Shown here in pieces: positions 1 through 8,953 of a DNA stretch of 64,000 nucleotides (its first letter is position 1; each line of letters begins with the position of its first letter). The notes below the pieces were generated by a model. It saw only the letters and a list, made by a program, of their open reading frames with translations, did no database searches and had not been told where the DNA came from. The position numbers and the translations under genes are program-made. Source of the DNA: WYZ-LMO2 sp038731605 (GTDB lineage: Archaea > Halobacteriota > Archaeoglobi > Archaeoglobales > Archaeoglobaceae); assembly GCA_038731605.1 (NCBI GenBank), contig JAVYQP010000001.1, positions 496,001 through 560,000 on the forward strand. Direction: 5' to 3'.

Positions 1-273
1 AAAAAATTGCGGGAGATGTGGGAGGAAATTGGCTATGCGATGGCAGATCTTCCGGAAGAGGAATTTAAAATCGAAGAAGTCCGTGTGAAGGAGATCGAGA
101 AGGCTCCGATTTTTGAAAGCGTCAGATGCGAGAAATGCGGGGAACTTGCGATGAAAACAAGGATCAGCTTCGTCGATGGAAAGGCGATTTGTTTGAGTTG
201 CCAGGGAGAATGTGATGCGGTCGTCGGAAGAGGGATCGTGCGCTTTAGGGTTCCATATGCTGAGCGAGTGTAG
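1..273 (+). CDS. FmdE family protein, C-terminal part (5' end outside window)
   Basis: The reading frame is open from the first base, so this is the last 90 codons of a gene that begins upstream. The segment holds an acidic linker and then a zinc ribbon, C-E-K-C-G followed by C-L-S-C, in the order typical of the C-terminus of FmdE (formylmethanofuran dehydrogenase subunit E) family proteins. In methanogens and Archaeoglobus these proteins accompany the molybdenum or tungsten formylmethanofuran dehydrogenase, although many paralogues have no proven role. Finding Ftr, the next enzyme of the C1 pathway, 2 kb downstream fits but does not prove a C1 role. A TTG at 7 could be read as a start, but homologues are longer, so truncation is preferred. 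Confidence 0.7.
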   Translation, partial: KKLREMWEEIGYAMADLPEEEFKIEEVRVKEIEKAPIFESVRCEKCGELAMKTRISFVDGKAICLSCQGECDAVVGRGIVRFRVPYAERV

Positions 274-278
274 ATGAT

Positions 279-1538
279 TTACTTCTTTCTACCGAATAAA
301 CCAAATACGCTCCTTTTTGGGGAAGTTGAGGAATGATCCTCACATATCCACTTTTGGTTTTCATTTATCGCATGTTTTTCACAGAGAAGCGCACCACATA
401 CCTCGCAAACTGCTATGGGTTGCTTTTTGATAAGTGCGCATTTCTCACATTTAGCAAAGGAGTCCTCTATTGGTCGTCCCGAGGAAGCTACAAACCTCCT
501 TACAAAACTTCTTTCTCCGCTCTCATATTCGAGATTCCATATCGGGACGTATACGAGTTCTACTCCTCTGATATTTATTTCACTTTGTTTTGGGACTATT
601 TTAAGTTCTCTCGCTTCAATTTCGCCCCTTACTTTTACTTCATACACAACCGTAGTTGTGTTCTTCCTTATTACGTAGTTTTTGGCTATTTTGACCGCTT
701 CATTTTCAGAGATCTCGGGTTCTGCGATGGAGGTTTGGAAAAGAACACTAATTTTTTCTATAACGTCCTTATCCCTGTTGATGATGTCTCCGTCCAGAGC
801 ATCAACTATGCAGACACCTTCATCTGAAATTTTGTGCACTTTTCCTTTGGGATCCTTTCTTTGTGCTAAAAGTCTATACTTCACCTTAATATACGGATGA
901 TAAAATAAAACCGCATTACAGAGGTTTACTACATGGGAGTTCTTGATCGGCAACGTCGAAACATCCATAAAATTTTGTCTCTTGGGTAAAATCGGGTCGT
1001 TGAGCAAACTCGGATTCTTTAAGCGACCTATAGCATAGAGGAAGAATTTCTCTCTTAATTCTTCTCCATCCCAAAGTTCAATGCCCGCAGATTCAGCAAG
1101 CTTTCTGGCATCTTCTGTAAAAACAGTGGTTGTTACGAAAATGCCTGAAGGTATGCCAACGTCCTCTAATTTATCCCTGAAAACTCTGAGATCCTTTACA
1201 CCTACTGCTCTCGTAACATCGTAGTTTTTGCATTCAACAACTCTTTTTCGGGTTCCCCTTGTTACTAAGATATCGATTTCTGCTGTAGCACCGCTACGTG
1301 TGGGAAGTCGTTTTCTCAATTCGACTTTATAACCCATTTTTTCGAGAATTTTAGCAGTAGTCTCTTCAAGTTTGACACCCAGATCATATACATTTGGTTT
1401 AACTTCCTGAAATTCCTCAACTTGATCTCCTTTTGCTTCTGGAGAATAGTTATCAGCATGAAGCTTGGAACCGCACTCAGGGCAAAATTTTGCACTTTCT
1501 ATACTCAACCTTGCTCCGCAATGTGGACAAAACTTCAT
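279..1538 (-). CDS. Zinc-ribbon and Mrr-like restriction endonuclease-fold protein
   Basis: A 419-aa protein. Residues 1-25 form a zinc ribbon (CPHC then CPEC). Residues about 50-165 look like a PD-(D/E)XK nuclease of the Mrr/restriction type: an E-I-D-I-L strand followed by V-E-C-K-N, then a segment ending in G-I-E-L-W-D. A middle region of about 170 residues is not recognised. The C-terminus (about 365-405) is a second cysteine/histidine cluster (CEKC, CEVC, CEKH, CEDH) that could bind one or two zinc ions. The catalytic D and ExK residues are present, so nuclease activity is plausible, but DNA repair, defence or a structural role cannot be told apart. The ATG at 1538 lies 26 bases after a TATA-like box, suggesting a leaderless mRNA. 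It converges on the FmdE-like gene with a 5-base gap. Confidence 0.65.
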   Translation of the reverse strand: MKFCPHCGARLSIESAKFCPECGSKLHADNYSPEAKGDQVEEFQEVKPNVYDLGVKLEETTAKILEKMGYKVELRKRLPTRSGATAEIDILVTRGTRKRVVECKNYDVTRAVGVKDLRVFRDKLEDVGIPSGIFVTTTVFTEDARKLAESAGIELWDGEELREKFFLYAIGRLKNPSLLNDPILPKRQNFMDVSTLPIKNSHVVNLCNAVLFYHPYIKVKYRLLAQRKDPKGKVHKISDEGVCIVDALDGDIINRDKDVIEKISVLFQTSIAEPEISENEAVKIAKNYVIRKNTTTVVYEVKVRGEIEARELKIVPKQSEINIRGVELVYVPIWNLEYESGERSFVRRFVASSGRPIEDSFAKCEKCALIKKQPIAVCEVCGALLCEKHAINENQKWICEDHSSTSPKRSVFGLFGRKK

Positions 1539-1653
1539 AAAATAATTTTAACAAAGACGAATATAAGCGTTACCCCGCCCTACAGACGAGCGTTTGGACT
1601 GCATATTTTTATGGAGGTAGAAAGTTTTTTAAATCTTTAATCAAATAAGTTGT

Positions 1654-2214
1654 ATGTCTGAGCCTTTCGCATTATACGTGAGCAAGAGATTCCTCGATAA
1701 AGCCTCGAAAGCCTTTGGTCTGGGTTTCATCGTTAGAAAACCTCTGGTTGATATGCTGAGAAAGATGAACGTTCCCTTCAGGGAGCTTGAGAGGGATGAA
1801 GCTAAAAACGCCCTCGAAAGGGTTGCGGAATCGAAGGGCATAGCGATCACCGCTGGACAGCTTATAAAAAGCTTGAGTTTGGCGTTTTTCCTTCCAACGA
1901 GCATATTTGTTGCAACATTGAAAAAAGTTCTCTACAGGTCTGGATCTGAAACCGAGGACTTCATTCTCCTCGAGTTCCTTGCGGAAATACCGAGAGCATT
2001 CAGAACAACGCTTTTCTACGACATATGGTTGGTCGTGCCGAAAACGGAAAACGGGGAGGCGAAAGCGAAACAGTTGATAAAGGCAATAGTTGAGAAAACT
2101 GGCGTCCCCCCGATGACAGAGGAAGAGTGGAAAAACGTTCAACCGATCGTGGAGAAGCTTAGGGGGAAAATAGAGGTGAAAGGGATAACAGAAAACCTGT
2201 GGGGAACATTTTAA
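1654..2214 (+). CDS. Conserved-looking hypothetical protein, 186 aa
   Basis: I do not recognise this protein. It starts with an ATG 24 bases after the AT-rich box TTTTTTAAAT at 1625-1634 and has no ribosome site, as for other presumed leaderless genes here. The N-terminal half is basic and helical; a moderately hydrophobic stretch lies at about residues 68-88, too polar at its edges to be called a membrane helix with certainty. The C-terminal third is charged and ends in an N-L-W-G-T-F tail. Codon use is like its neighbours and the antisense frame gives no better protein, so the gene is likely real. It stands alone, divergent from the zinc-ribbon nuclease-like gene and 171 bases before ftr. 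Confidence 0.6.
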   Translation: MSEPFALYVSKRFLDKASKAFGLGFIVRKPLVDMLRKMNVPFRELERDEAKNALERVAESKGIAITAGQLIKSLSLAFFLPTSIFVATLKKVLYRSGSETEDFILLEFLAEIPRAFRTTLFYDIWLVVPKTENGEAKAKQLIKAIVEKTGVPPMTEEEWKNVQPIVEKLRGKIEVKGITENLWGTF

Positions 2215-2385
2215 TTTTTTAGCCGTTGTTCCAGCTTTGGAAAAATTCTTTGCCATGCATTCGGGTGAGAAAGCTTAAGATCAGTTCCCATTCTTCTGGT
2301 GTGCTGGTAGGGTTAGCGTCTGGGTGAGATTCAAGGGGAGGGAAGAAAACAAAAAGCTTTTATTCACCTAATTGGATCTTGCACC

Positions 2386-3279
2386 ATGAAGGTAAATGGC
2401 GTAGAGGTTGAGGAGACTTTTGCGGAGGCGTTTGACATCAAAATTGCGAGGGTTTTGATAACCGCATACGACTATTACTGGGCTTGGGTTTCTGCAAACG
2501 AGGCTACGGGGTTTGGGACTTCGGTCATAATGTGCCCTGCTGAGGCGGGAATAGAAAAGAAGGCTTTGCCGAGCGAAACTCCAGACGGCAGACCGGGTTA
2601 CTACATCCAGATCTGCCACATGAGCAAGAAAGGTCTCGAGGAGCAGTTGCTTGCGAGAATTGGACAATGCGTGCTCACCGCTCCAACGACCGCAGCCTTC
2701 AACGGGTTGCCTGAGGCGCAGGATAAGTTCGACACTGGCTTCAAGCTTAAGTTCTTCGGAGATGGCTACGAGAGGGAAGTTGAAGTCGGCGGTAGGAAGT
2801 GCTATGCGGTTCCAATGATGCAGGGAGAGTTCATTGTGGAGAGCCACTTTGGTTACGTAAGCGGAATCGCTGGAGGGAACTTCTTCATCCTCGGCGAGAC
2901 TCAGCCCTCGGCTTTGGCAGCTGCGAAGGCTGCGGTTGATGCGATCGCAGATGTTGAGGGTGTGATAACTCCGTTCCCAGGCGGGATCGTTGCGTCTGGT
3001 TCGAAAGTTGGGGCGAACAAATACAAGTTCCTGAAGGCTTCGACAAATGAAAAATTTGCTCCAACGCTCAGGGACAAAGTCGAGGGTTCGCAGATTCCGC
3101 CAGGGGTTAAGGCGGTTTACGAGATCGTTATCAACGGTCTGAACATCGATGTAGTGAAGAAGGCGATGCGTGTTGGAATCTTGGCTGCGACGAAGATCCC
3201 CGGAGTCGTTAAGATCACCGCAGGGAACTACGGAGGAAAGCTCGGGAAGCATTTGATATACCTCAAGGATCTATTCTAA
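2386..3279 (+). CDS. ftr: Formylmethanofuran:tetrahydromethanopterin formyltransferase
   Basis: The 297-aa product matches Ftr along its length, starting MKVNGVEVEETFAEAFD and with the family segments G-F-G-T-S-V-I-M-C-P-A-E-A and T-P-F-P-G-G-I. The enzyme moves the formyl group between formylmethanofuran and tetrahydromethanopterin in the cytoplasm; in methanogens it works reductively and in Archaeoglobales it also serves lactate or acetyl-CoA oxidation to CO2. Length equals the usual 296-298 aa. A TATA-like CTTTTATT is centred about 25 bases before the ATG and there is no Shine-Dalgarno sequence, so the mRNA is probably leaderless. The thiD-like gene follows after 7 bases and may be cotranscribed. 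Confidence 0.95.
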   Translation: MKVNGVEVEETFAEAFDIKIARVLITAYDYYWAWVSANEATGFGTSVIMCPAEAGIEKKALPSETPDGRPGYYIQICHMSKKGLEEQLLARIGQCVLTAPTTAAFNGLPEAQDKFDTGFKLKFFGDGYEREVEVGGRKCYAVPMMQGEFIVESHFGYVSGIAGGNFFILGETQPSALAAAKAAVDAIADVEGVITPFPGGIVASGSKVGANKYKFLKASTNEKFAPTLRDKVEGSQIPPGVKAVYEIVINGLNIDVVKKAMRVGILAATKIPGVVKITAGNYGGKLGKHLIYLKDLF

Positions 3280-3286
3280 ATTTTTT

Positions 3287-4009
3287 ATGAAATTTGTTTT
3301 AACAATTTCTGCCCTCGACCCAAGTGGCGGTGCGGGCGTTAGCGCAGATATAAAGGTTGTAAGAGCCCTTGGCTTTCACCCCTGCTCGATTATAACTGCG
3401 TTAACAGCTCAAAACAGCTCAAAGCTTTTTTCAGTTCACGCTGTCGACGTTGAAATTATAGAAGAGCAGTTCGACGTTCTTTTTTCAGAACTCGACTTCT
3501 CGGCGGTTAAGATCGGCGTAGTTCCAAGTTTAGAAATTGCCAAGGTTGTTTCCAACCGTATAGAAAAGCTCGACTGTCCCAAGGTTCTTGACCCTGTGCT
3601 CGAGGCAGGCGTAGGCGGTAAACTCGGCGAGAAATCTGCTTACGAGTTGTTAATGCCAAAGGTAAGCGTTGTAACACCAAACTATACCGAAGCGAAGCTT
3701 TTGGGATCAAAAACAGATCCCGAAGAGCTGGCTTTGGAGCTCTTTAAAAAATACGGTTGCTCAGTTGTGATAACTGGCGGGGAGCTCAAGGGCAGAGATG
3801 TGGTTTGCGATCGGGGAAGGATTTACAGCGTAGAAGCAGAACTGATCTCCGGAAACTTCCACGGAACTGGATGCGTTTACAGCACCGCATTGGCTTGCTA
3901 CTTAGCGAACAACTCTTTGGAGGATGCGGTTAGGAAAGCGAGGATTTTTGTGCTTGAGAGTGTGAAGAAGGGGTTCAAGGTTCGAAATCGCATCTACGTG
4001 AATCCGTAG
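3287..4009 (+). CDS. thiD: Hydroxymethylpyrimidine/phosphomethylpyrimidine kinase (ThiD)
   Basis: A 240-aa ribokinase-fold kinase. The N-terminal D-P-S-G-G-A-G-V-S-A-D-I-K, the central A-V-K-I-G and V-L-D-P-V, the T-P-N-Y-T-E-A segment and the C-terminal N-F-H-G-T-G-C anion-hole/base motif are those of ThiD, which phosphorylates 4-amino-5-hydroxymethyl-2-methylpyrimidine and its monophosphate for thiamine synthesis. Archaeal ThiD is often fused to a ThiN domain; here the protein stops right after the kinase domain, so ThiN would have to be encoded elsewhere. It follows ftr by only 7 bases and shares its orientation, so the two are likely cotranscribed although no metabolic link is obvious. 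Confidence 0.85.
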   Translation: MKFVLTISALDPSGGAGVSADIKVVRALGFHPCSIITALTAQNSSKLFSVHAVDVEIIEEQFDVLFSELDFSAVKIGVVPSLEIAKVVSNRIEKLDCPKVLDPVLEAGVGGKLGEKSAYELLMPKVSVVTPNYTEAKLLGSKTDPEELALELFKKYGCSVVITGGELKGRDVVCDRGRIYSVEAELISGNFHGTGCVYSTALACYLANNSLEDAVRKARIFVLESVKKGFKVRNRIYVNP

Positions 4010-4055
4010 CGAACAAGTTTCGAAAATCATAAATTTTTCTACACGAATTAGAGTT

Positions 4056-6395
4056 ATGGATAGAATCGAGTTTTTAAGGCAACGCTTCATCAGCGGGAAG
4101 AAGCCAACGGTATTCGTCGATCGTGCAAAGTTCTACACGGAAGCGATGAAAGCTACGGAAGGTGAACCGATGATTTTAAGGCAAGCAAAAGCTCTAAGGC
4201 ATGTTCTCGAGAACATTCCGGTTGTTATCTTCCCCGAAGAGTTAATCGTGGGTGCGATGGTCAAAGATCCCCCGGGGGCGATAATGTATCCCGAGGGCGT
4301 GGGGCTTCGCATCCTTGCAGAGCTTGACAGAATAGGCGAGAGGAAGGATAACCCATTGGAAATCTCCGCAGAGGATATCGAGGTTATAAAGAACGAGATT
4401 GCACCATACTGGGCAGATAAATCGCTTGGAGCAGTTGCTGAGAAAATTGCTCCGAAGTTCTGTCTTGATTTGCTGTATCGTGGAGCTTTTTACGTTGCAA
4501 CCGAGATTGCTGGGATCTCGCACTTCAGCGCAGACTACTCTTCGTTGCTGAGAATTGGACTTGAAGGGATTAAGGAGTTTGCGAGGAGAAAGATCGAGGA
4601 ATTTGAGAACCTACGGCTAACTGAGCCTGAGGAAATCGAAAAGGTTCTGTTTTACAAGGCAGTCGAAATCGTGTGCGATGCGGTGATAAACTTTGCGAGG
4701 AGATACGCAGAAAAGGCGAGAGAGCTTGCGGAGAAGGAGAGTGGGAGGAGAAGGGATGAACTGTTGAAGATAGCTGAGATCTGCGAATGGGTTCCAGCAA
4801 AGCCACCGAGGAACTTCTGGGAGGCGTTGCAGTTCGTTTGGTTCATGCAAGTTGCACTGCACATGGAGAGCTATGAGCAGGGGATTTCGATGGGCAGAAT
4901 AGATCAGTATCTCTACCCCTACTACGAGCAGGATATCAAGTCTGGAGTCCTATACTTTGATGAAGCGGTGGAGCTCGTTTCTTGTCTTTGGATAAAGACG
5001 AACGAGATAGTTCCACTTTTCGATGAGCTCCTCACGATTTACTTCGCTGGATTGCCGACGAATCAGGCGGTAACCCTTGGGGGAGTAAATGAGAGGGGCG
5101 AAGACGCTACGAACGAGTTAACCTTTGTGATGCTCGAAGCAACGAAAAAGGTCGCTTTAAGGCAACCAAACGTCCACGTTAGAATAAGCGATAAAAGTCC
5201 CAGAAGTTTGCTCGAGAAGTGTGCAGAGATAATCCTTTCGGGGATAAATGCTATCTCGCTCTTCAACGACTCCGTGATCATAAACGGATGGCTAAAGCTC
5301 GGCGTCCCCTTGAGCGACGCAAGAAACTACACAACTGTTGGATGCGTTGAGTTGGCACCAGGCGGAAAAAGCTACGACTCAACAGATGCGGCGCTCTTCA
5401 ACATCGCAATTTGCCTTGAGCTTGCGCTCTTCAATGGAGCAACGAGATTTGGTGAGAAGATCGGAGTTGAGTATGGGGAGATAAAGTCGATGGAAGAGCT
5501 TTTGGACAGCTTCGAAAGACAAGTTGAAAAACTTGTGAAGTGCATGATCTTGACTTGCAACAGCTTTGAAGTTGCGAACCAAATCGCAAAACCCACACCT
5601 TTGATTTCTGTGTGCAACTCTGAGCTTGAGCTCGGCAAGGACATAACGCTCGGTTCGGCTAAATACAACTTCAGCGGTGTGCAGATGGTCGGTCTCGCAG
5701 ATGTAGCAGATTCGCTTGCTGCGATCGATGAAGTCGTTTTTAAGAAAAAGCTCGTATCGTTACAAGAGCTGATCGAGGCTATAAGAAACAACTTTGAAGG
5801 CTACGAAGAGCTCAGGCAGATACTCCTGAACAAAGCGCCGAAATACGGAAGAGACGAGATTGCAAACAGATATGCAAAGATCGTCGCCGAAATCTTCGCA
5901 AAGGAAGTCATGAAATACCGCAACCCGAGGAATGGTTGGTATTTGCCTGGAATTTACTCGATGAGCACGCATGTCGGCTTTGGGATGTTGACTGGGGCTT
6001 TACCGAGTGGCAGAAAAGCTGGAGAGCCGTTGAGCAATGGTATTGCACCACATCCATACGCAAAGAGCTTAACTTCTGCGATGCGTGGTGTTGCGAGCAT
6101 CGATCACAGCCTCTTTATGAACGGCGTCTCGTATGTCATAACGATATCCCCAAATATGTTCAAAGGGGAAGAAGGGCTGGAGAAGTTCATTTCACTGATC
6201 GAAGGCTACTTTGCCCTTGGGGGTATGAACTGCCACTTCAACGTCGTCGATGTTGCAAAGCTCATAGATGCGCAGAAGAATCCGGAAAAATACAGAGATC
6301 TGCTCGTTAGGGTTGCGGGATTTAGCGCATACTTTGTGGATTTAACGAAGGAAGTTCAGGACGAAATAATAGCGAAACTCATGGAGGAAGCATGA
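4056..6395 (+). CDS. pflD: Glycyl radical enzyme, PFL2/dehydratase-type (pyruvate formate-lyase-like)
   Basis: A 779-aa glycyl radical enzyme. The active-site loop reads V-G-C-V-E-L with Cys430 and Glu432; a single cysteine followed by V-E is typical of diol/glycerol dehydratase, choline-lyase and related enzymes, whereas true pyruvate formate-lyases have two adjacent cysteines. The radical site is R-V-A-G-F-S-A-Y-F with Gly755 near the C-terminus. It resembles the A. fulgidus protein often called PflD/PFL2, whose physiological substrate is unknown. The activase gene overlaps its stop by 4 bases, so both form an operon. The product must act anaerobically because the radical is destroyed by oxygen. 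A TATA-like box sits about 24 bases before the ATG. I would not call it a pyruvate formate-lyase; dehydratase or C-X lyase chemistry is more likely. Confidence 0.9.
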   Translation: MDRIEFLRQRFISGKKPTVFVDRAKFYTEAMKATEGEPMILRQAKALRHVLENIPVVIFPEELIVGAMVKDPPGAIMYPEGVGLRILAELDRIGERKDNPLEISAEDIEVIKNEIAPYWADKSLGAVAEKIAPKFCLDLLYRGAFYVATEIAGISHFSADYSSLLRIGLEGIKEFARRKIEEFENLRLTEPEEIEKVLFYKAVEIVCDAVINFARRYAEKARELAEKESGRRRDELLKIAEICEWVPAKPPRNFWEALQFVWFMQVALHMESYEQGISMGRIDQYLYPYYEQDIKSGVLYFDEAVELVSCLWIKTNEIVPLFDELLTIYFAGLPTNQAVTLGGVNERGEDATNELTFVMLEATKKVALRQPNVHVRISDKSPRSLLEKCAEIILSGINAISLFNDSVIINGWLKLGVPLSDARNYTTVGCVELAPGGKSYDSTDAALFNIAICLELALFNGATRFGEKIGVEYGEIKSMEELLDSFERQVEKLVKCMILTCNSFEVANQIAKPTPLISVCNSELELGKDITLGSAKYNFSGVQMVGLADVADSLAAIDEVVFKKKLVSLQELIEAIRNNFEGYEELRQILLNKAPKYGRDEIANRYAKIVAEIFAKEVMKYRNPRNGWYLPGIYSMSTHVGFGMLTGALPSGRKAGEPLSNGIAPHPYAKSLTSAMRGVASIDHSLFMNGVSYVITISPNMFKGEEGLEKFISLIEGYFALGGMNCHFNVVDVAKLIDAQKNPEKYRDLLVRVAGFSAYFVDLTKEVQDEIIAKLMEEA

Positions 6396-7273
6396 GGGGA
6401 ATTATCTTTGACATTCAGCACTTCTGCGTCCACGATGGTCCGGGAATAAGGACGGTTGTCTTCCTCAAAGGTTGCCCACTGCGATGCGCTTGGTGTTGCA
6501 ACCCAGAGTCTCAGAACTTGGCCCCAGAGCTCATGTTCGATGTTGAGAAGTGCATCAATTGCAAGAGGTGCGTTGTTTGCAATGCGATAAAATTCGAGAA
6601 TTCTATTTCTTTGGAGCGGAATCTCTGCAATGTTTGCGGGATTTGTGAGGAGCGTTGCCCGACAAATGCGCTTAGAGTCGTTGGGAAATACGTTGAAGCA
6701 GACGAGGTAATCGAAGAAGTTTTAAAAGATTCTGTTTTTCACAGAAAAGGCGGTGGAGTTACTTTTTCTGGTGGAGAGCCGTTTATGCAACCGGAATTTT
6801 TAATGGAGTTGTTGAAACTCTCGAAAAGAGAGTCAATCGATGTTGCGATCGAGACGTCAGGATTTGCGAAATGGGAGAGAGTAGAGAAAGCCATTCGCTA
6901 CATCGACCACTTTCTCTTTGACATCAAAGCTGTCGACGAGAAAAAGCACGTTCAACTGACTGGAGTTAGGAACGATCTGATTCTTGAGAATCTGAAAAGA
7001 GTTTCGAGAGAAGCGGAGGTCGTTTTGCGTTGCGTTATCGTTGAGGGCTACAACTTTGAAAGCGAAGCAGAGGCTTTGAAGCTTGCAGAGATTTGCAAAA
7101 GCATCGGTGTCGAGAGGATCGATCTGCTGAAGTATCATAGATTTGGGGAAAAGAAGTATAGGATGCTTGGGAGGAGCTATGGGCTTAGAGTGAACGAAAC
7201 TGGGCTAATCTACAGAGTTAGGGACATTCTAAAAAAAGAGGGGTTTAGAGTTAGCGTCGGTGGCTTGATTTAG
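6392..7273 (+). CDS. pflC: Glycyl radical enzyme activating enzyme (radical SAM)
   Basis: A 293-aa radical SAM activase. Near residue 29 it has C-x3-C-x2-C (G-C-P-L-R-C-A-W-C) that binds the catalytic 4Fe-4S cluster, preceded by the family signature H-D-G-P-G-I-R-T. An insertion at about residues 50-95 carries eight further cysteines (C-I-N-C-K-R-C-V-V-C and C-N-V-C-G-I-C-E-E-R-C-P), the two extra ferredoxin-like clusters found in activases of dehydratase-type glycyl radical enzymes but not in PFL activase. The motif S-G-G-E-P binds SAM. It abstracts hydrogen from Gly755 of the enzyme encoded just upstream, with which it overlaps by 4 bases (ATGA). Its stop codon overlaps the stop of the convergent acyl-CoA ligase gene. 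Confidence 0.92.
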   Translation: MRGIIFDIQHFCVHDGPGIRTVVFLKGCPLRCAWCCNPESQNLAPELMFDVEKCINCKRCVVCNAIKFENSISLERNLCNVCGICEERCPTNALRVVGKYVEADEVIEEVLKDSVFHRKGGGVTFSGGEPFMQPEFLMELLKLSKRESIDVAIETSGFAKWERVEKAIRYIDHFLFDIKAVDEKKHVQLTGVRNDLILENLKRVSREAEVVLRCVIVEGYNFESEAEALKLAEICKSIGVERIDLLKYHRFGEKKYRMLGRSYGLRVNETGLIYRVRDILKKEGFRVSVGGLI

Positions 7274-8877
7274 CTCGAATACATTTTTCTGAGAACTTTC
7301 TTGTCGATTTTGCCAACGCTCGTCTTTGGAATCGAGTCCACAATAACGAATTCGTCTGGAACCGCCCACTTCGTTATCTTTCCCTCTTCAACGAACTTCA
7401 TGAGGAAATTCCGCAGTTCTTCAGCACTTGGCTTCTCGTTCGGCATTGGAACGATTATCGCCACAGGTCTTTCTCCCCACTTTTCGTGTGGTTTGCCAAT
7501 CACTGCGACCTCTCTGACCTTTGGATGCATGCTCAAGAGATTCTCGAGCGTTAGCGACGAGATCCATTCTCCTCCGCTCTTTATAACATCCTTTAGCCTA
7601 TCGACGATGGTCACGTAGCCCTCTTCGTCCATAACGGCGATGTCCCCTGTGTGCAACCATCCGCCCGCCCAAAGCTCCTTTGTTTTTTCCTCGTCTTTCA
7701 AATAGCTCTGCGTGAGCCATGGAGCTCTTACAACGATCTCTCCCATGTCCTTGCCGTCTTTCTTCACGTCGGTGAAGTCTTCATGGACAACACGAAGGTA
7801 AACAAGCGGGAATGGTATTCCAGTCTTGATTCCGTATTCCATCTTCTCGTCTTCACTTAGATCGAGCAAGTGCGGTTTGAGGAAGCCAGCGGTTAAGGCT
7901 GGGCAAGTTTCAGACATGCCGTATGCAGCCATTGTCAAAATTCCCTTCTCCTTTGCCCTAAGAGCAAGCCCCTTCGGCAACTTCGAGCCACCGATGAGCA
8001 TCTTCCAGTTGTTGAACTTGATTCCAGGAGGTAAGTTGTCCACTATCATCTGGAGAATCGTTGGCACGCAGTGCGTGTATGTCACACCCTCGGTGAGCAC
8101 GAGGCGAACGATCATCAGGGGTTCGTATCTCCCGGGATACACTTGCTTGTGCCCAAGGAGCGTTATCATGTATGGCACTCCCCAAGCGTGCACGTGGAAC
8201 ATCGGCGTGAGTGGCATGTAAACCTCTTTGTCCCCGATCAGCCTTAAAGGAGATCGCATTCCGCTGAGTCCAACGCAACCCGCTAAGGTATGCAAAACGA
8301 GTTGTCGGTGTGTGAACCAAACGCCTTTTGGTCTTCCAGTCGTTCCGGTTGTGTAGCTGAGCGTTGCCATTGTTCTCTCGTCGAAATCTGGGAATTCGTA
8401 GCTCTTGCTTGCGTTCTTCAGCATCTCTTCGTATTCTAAATCAGTTAGCTTCGTTTCTGGCATCGTGTCATCGGTCATGACAACGAACTTCTTCACAGTA
8501 GACAAATTGCCTGCGATCGATTCCATGAGAGGAACGAAGTCTTTGTAGACGAGCACGACTTCGTCTTCGGCGTGTTGCATTGTGTAAGCCAAGTCGTCTG
8601 GGCTTAAACGAACGTTAACTGTGTGAAGCACAGCGCCCATCATCGGAATTGCGAAGTAGCATTCGAGATAGCGATGGCTGTCCCAGTCGAGCACCGCCAC
8701 CCTCGTTCCTTTTTTCACCCCGAGCTCTTCCAAAGCGTTGGCAAGTCTGCAGACTCTTTCATAGAGGTCTCTGTATGTGTATCTGCGCAAGTCACGATAG
8801 ACGATCTCTTGCTTCGGCGCATAGTTCACACCACTTTCCAAAATGTGCTTTATAAGGAGCTGGTAGTCATAGTGCAT
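7270..8877 (-). CDS. AMP-forming acyl-CoA synthetase (fatty-acyl-CoA ligase family)
   Basis: An ANL-superfamily ligase of 535 aa. The phosphate-binding loop S-Y-T-T-G-T-T-G-R-P-K-G, the A5-type Y-G-M-S-E-T motif, the T-G-D-I-A motif, the hinge D-R-L-K-D-V-I-K-S-G-G-E-W and the C-terminal lysine in P-K-T-S-V-G-K-I-D-K are all visible. It activates a carboxylic acid with ATP and CoA; resemblance is greatest to medium/long-chain acyl-CoA ligases, but the acid is not fixed by sequence. The start at 8877 is preferred over a GTG seven codons upstream because GGTGAG lies six bases ahead of that ATG. A TATA-like TTTAAA sits at about 8912. It converges on the activase gene with a 4-base stop overlap. 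Confidence 0.88.
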   Translation of the reverse strand: MHYDYQLLIKHILESGVNYAPKQEIVYRDLRRYTYRDLYERVCRLANALEELGVKKGTRVAVLDWDSHRYLECYFAIPMMGAVLHTVNVRLSPDDLAYTMQHAEDEVVLVYKDFVPLMESIAGNLSTVKKFVVMTDDTMPETKLTDLEYEEMLKNASKSYEFPDFDERTMATLSYTTGTTGRPKGVWFTHRQLVLHTLAGCVGLSGMRSPLRLIGDKEVYMPLTPMFHVHAWGVPYMITLLGHKQVYPGRYEPLMIVRLVLTEGVTYTHCVPTILQMIVDNLPPGIKFNNWKMLIGGSKLPKGLALRAKEKGILTMAAYGMSETCPALTAGFLKPHLLDLSEDEKMEYGIKTGIPFPLVYLRVVHEDFTDVKKDGKDMGEIVVRAPWLTQSYLKDEEKTKELWAGGWLHTGDIAVMDEEGYVTIVDRLKDVIKSGGEWISSLTLENLLSMHPKVREVAVIGKPHEKWGERPVAIIVPMPNEKPSAEELRNFLMKFVEEGKITKWAVPDEFVIVDSIPKTSVGKIDKKVLRKMYSS

Positions 8878-8953
8878 AATCTCACCACAAACCCGCAAAT
8901 GCTCGGGTTTAAATCGTTTTCCAATTTAACATGATTATGATGAAATCTTACCG

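Noticed and set aside
2368..3252. 294-codon minus-strand open frame
   Set aside because: It is a shadow of ftr; its translation is rich in cysteine, arginine and serine with no motif and ftr is certain.
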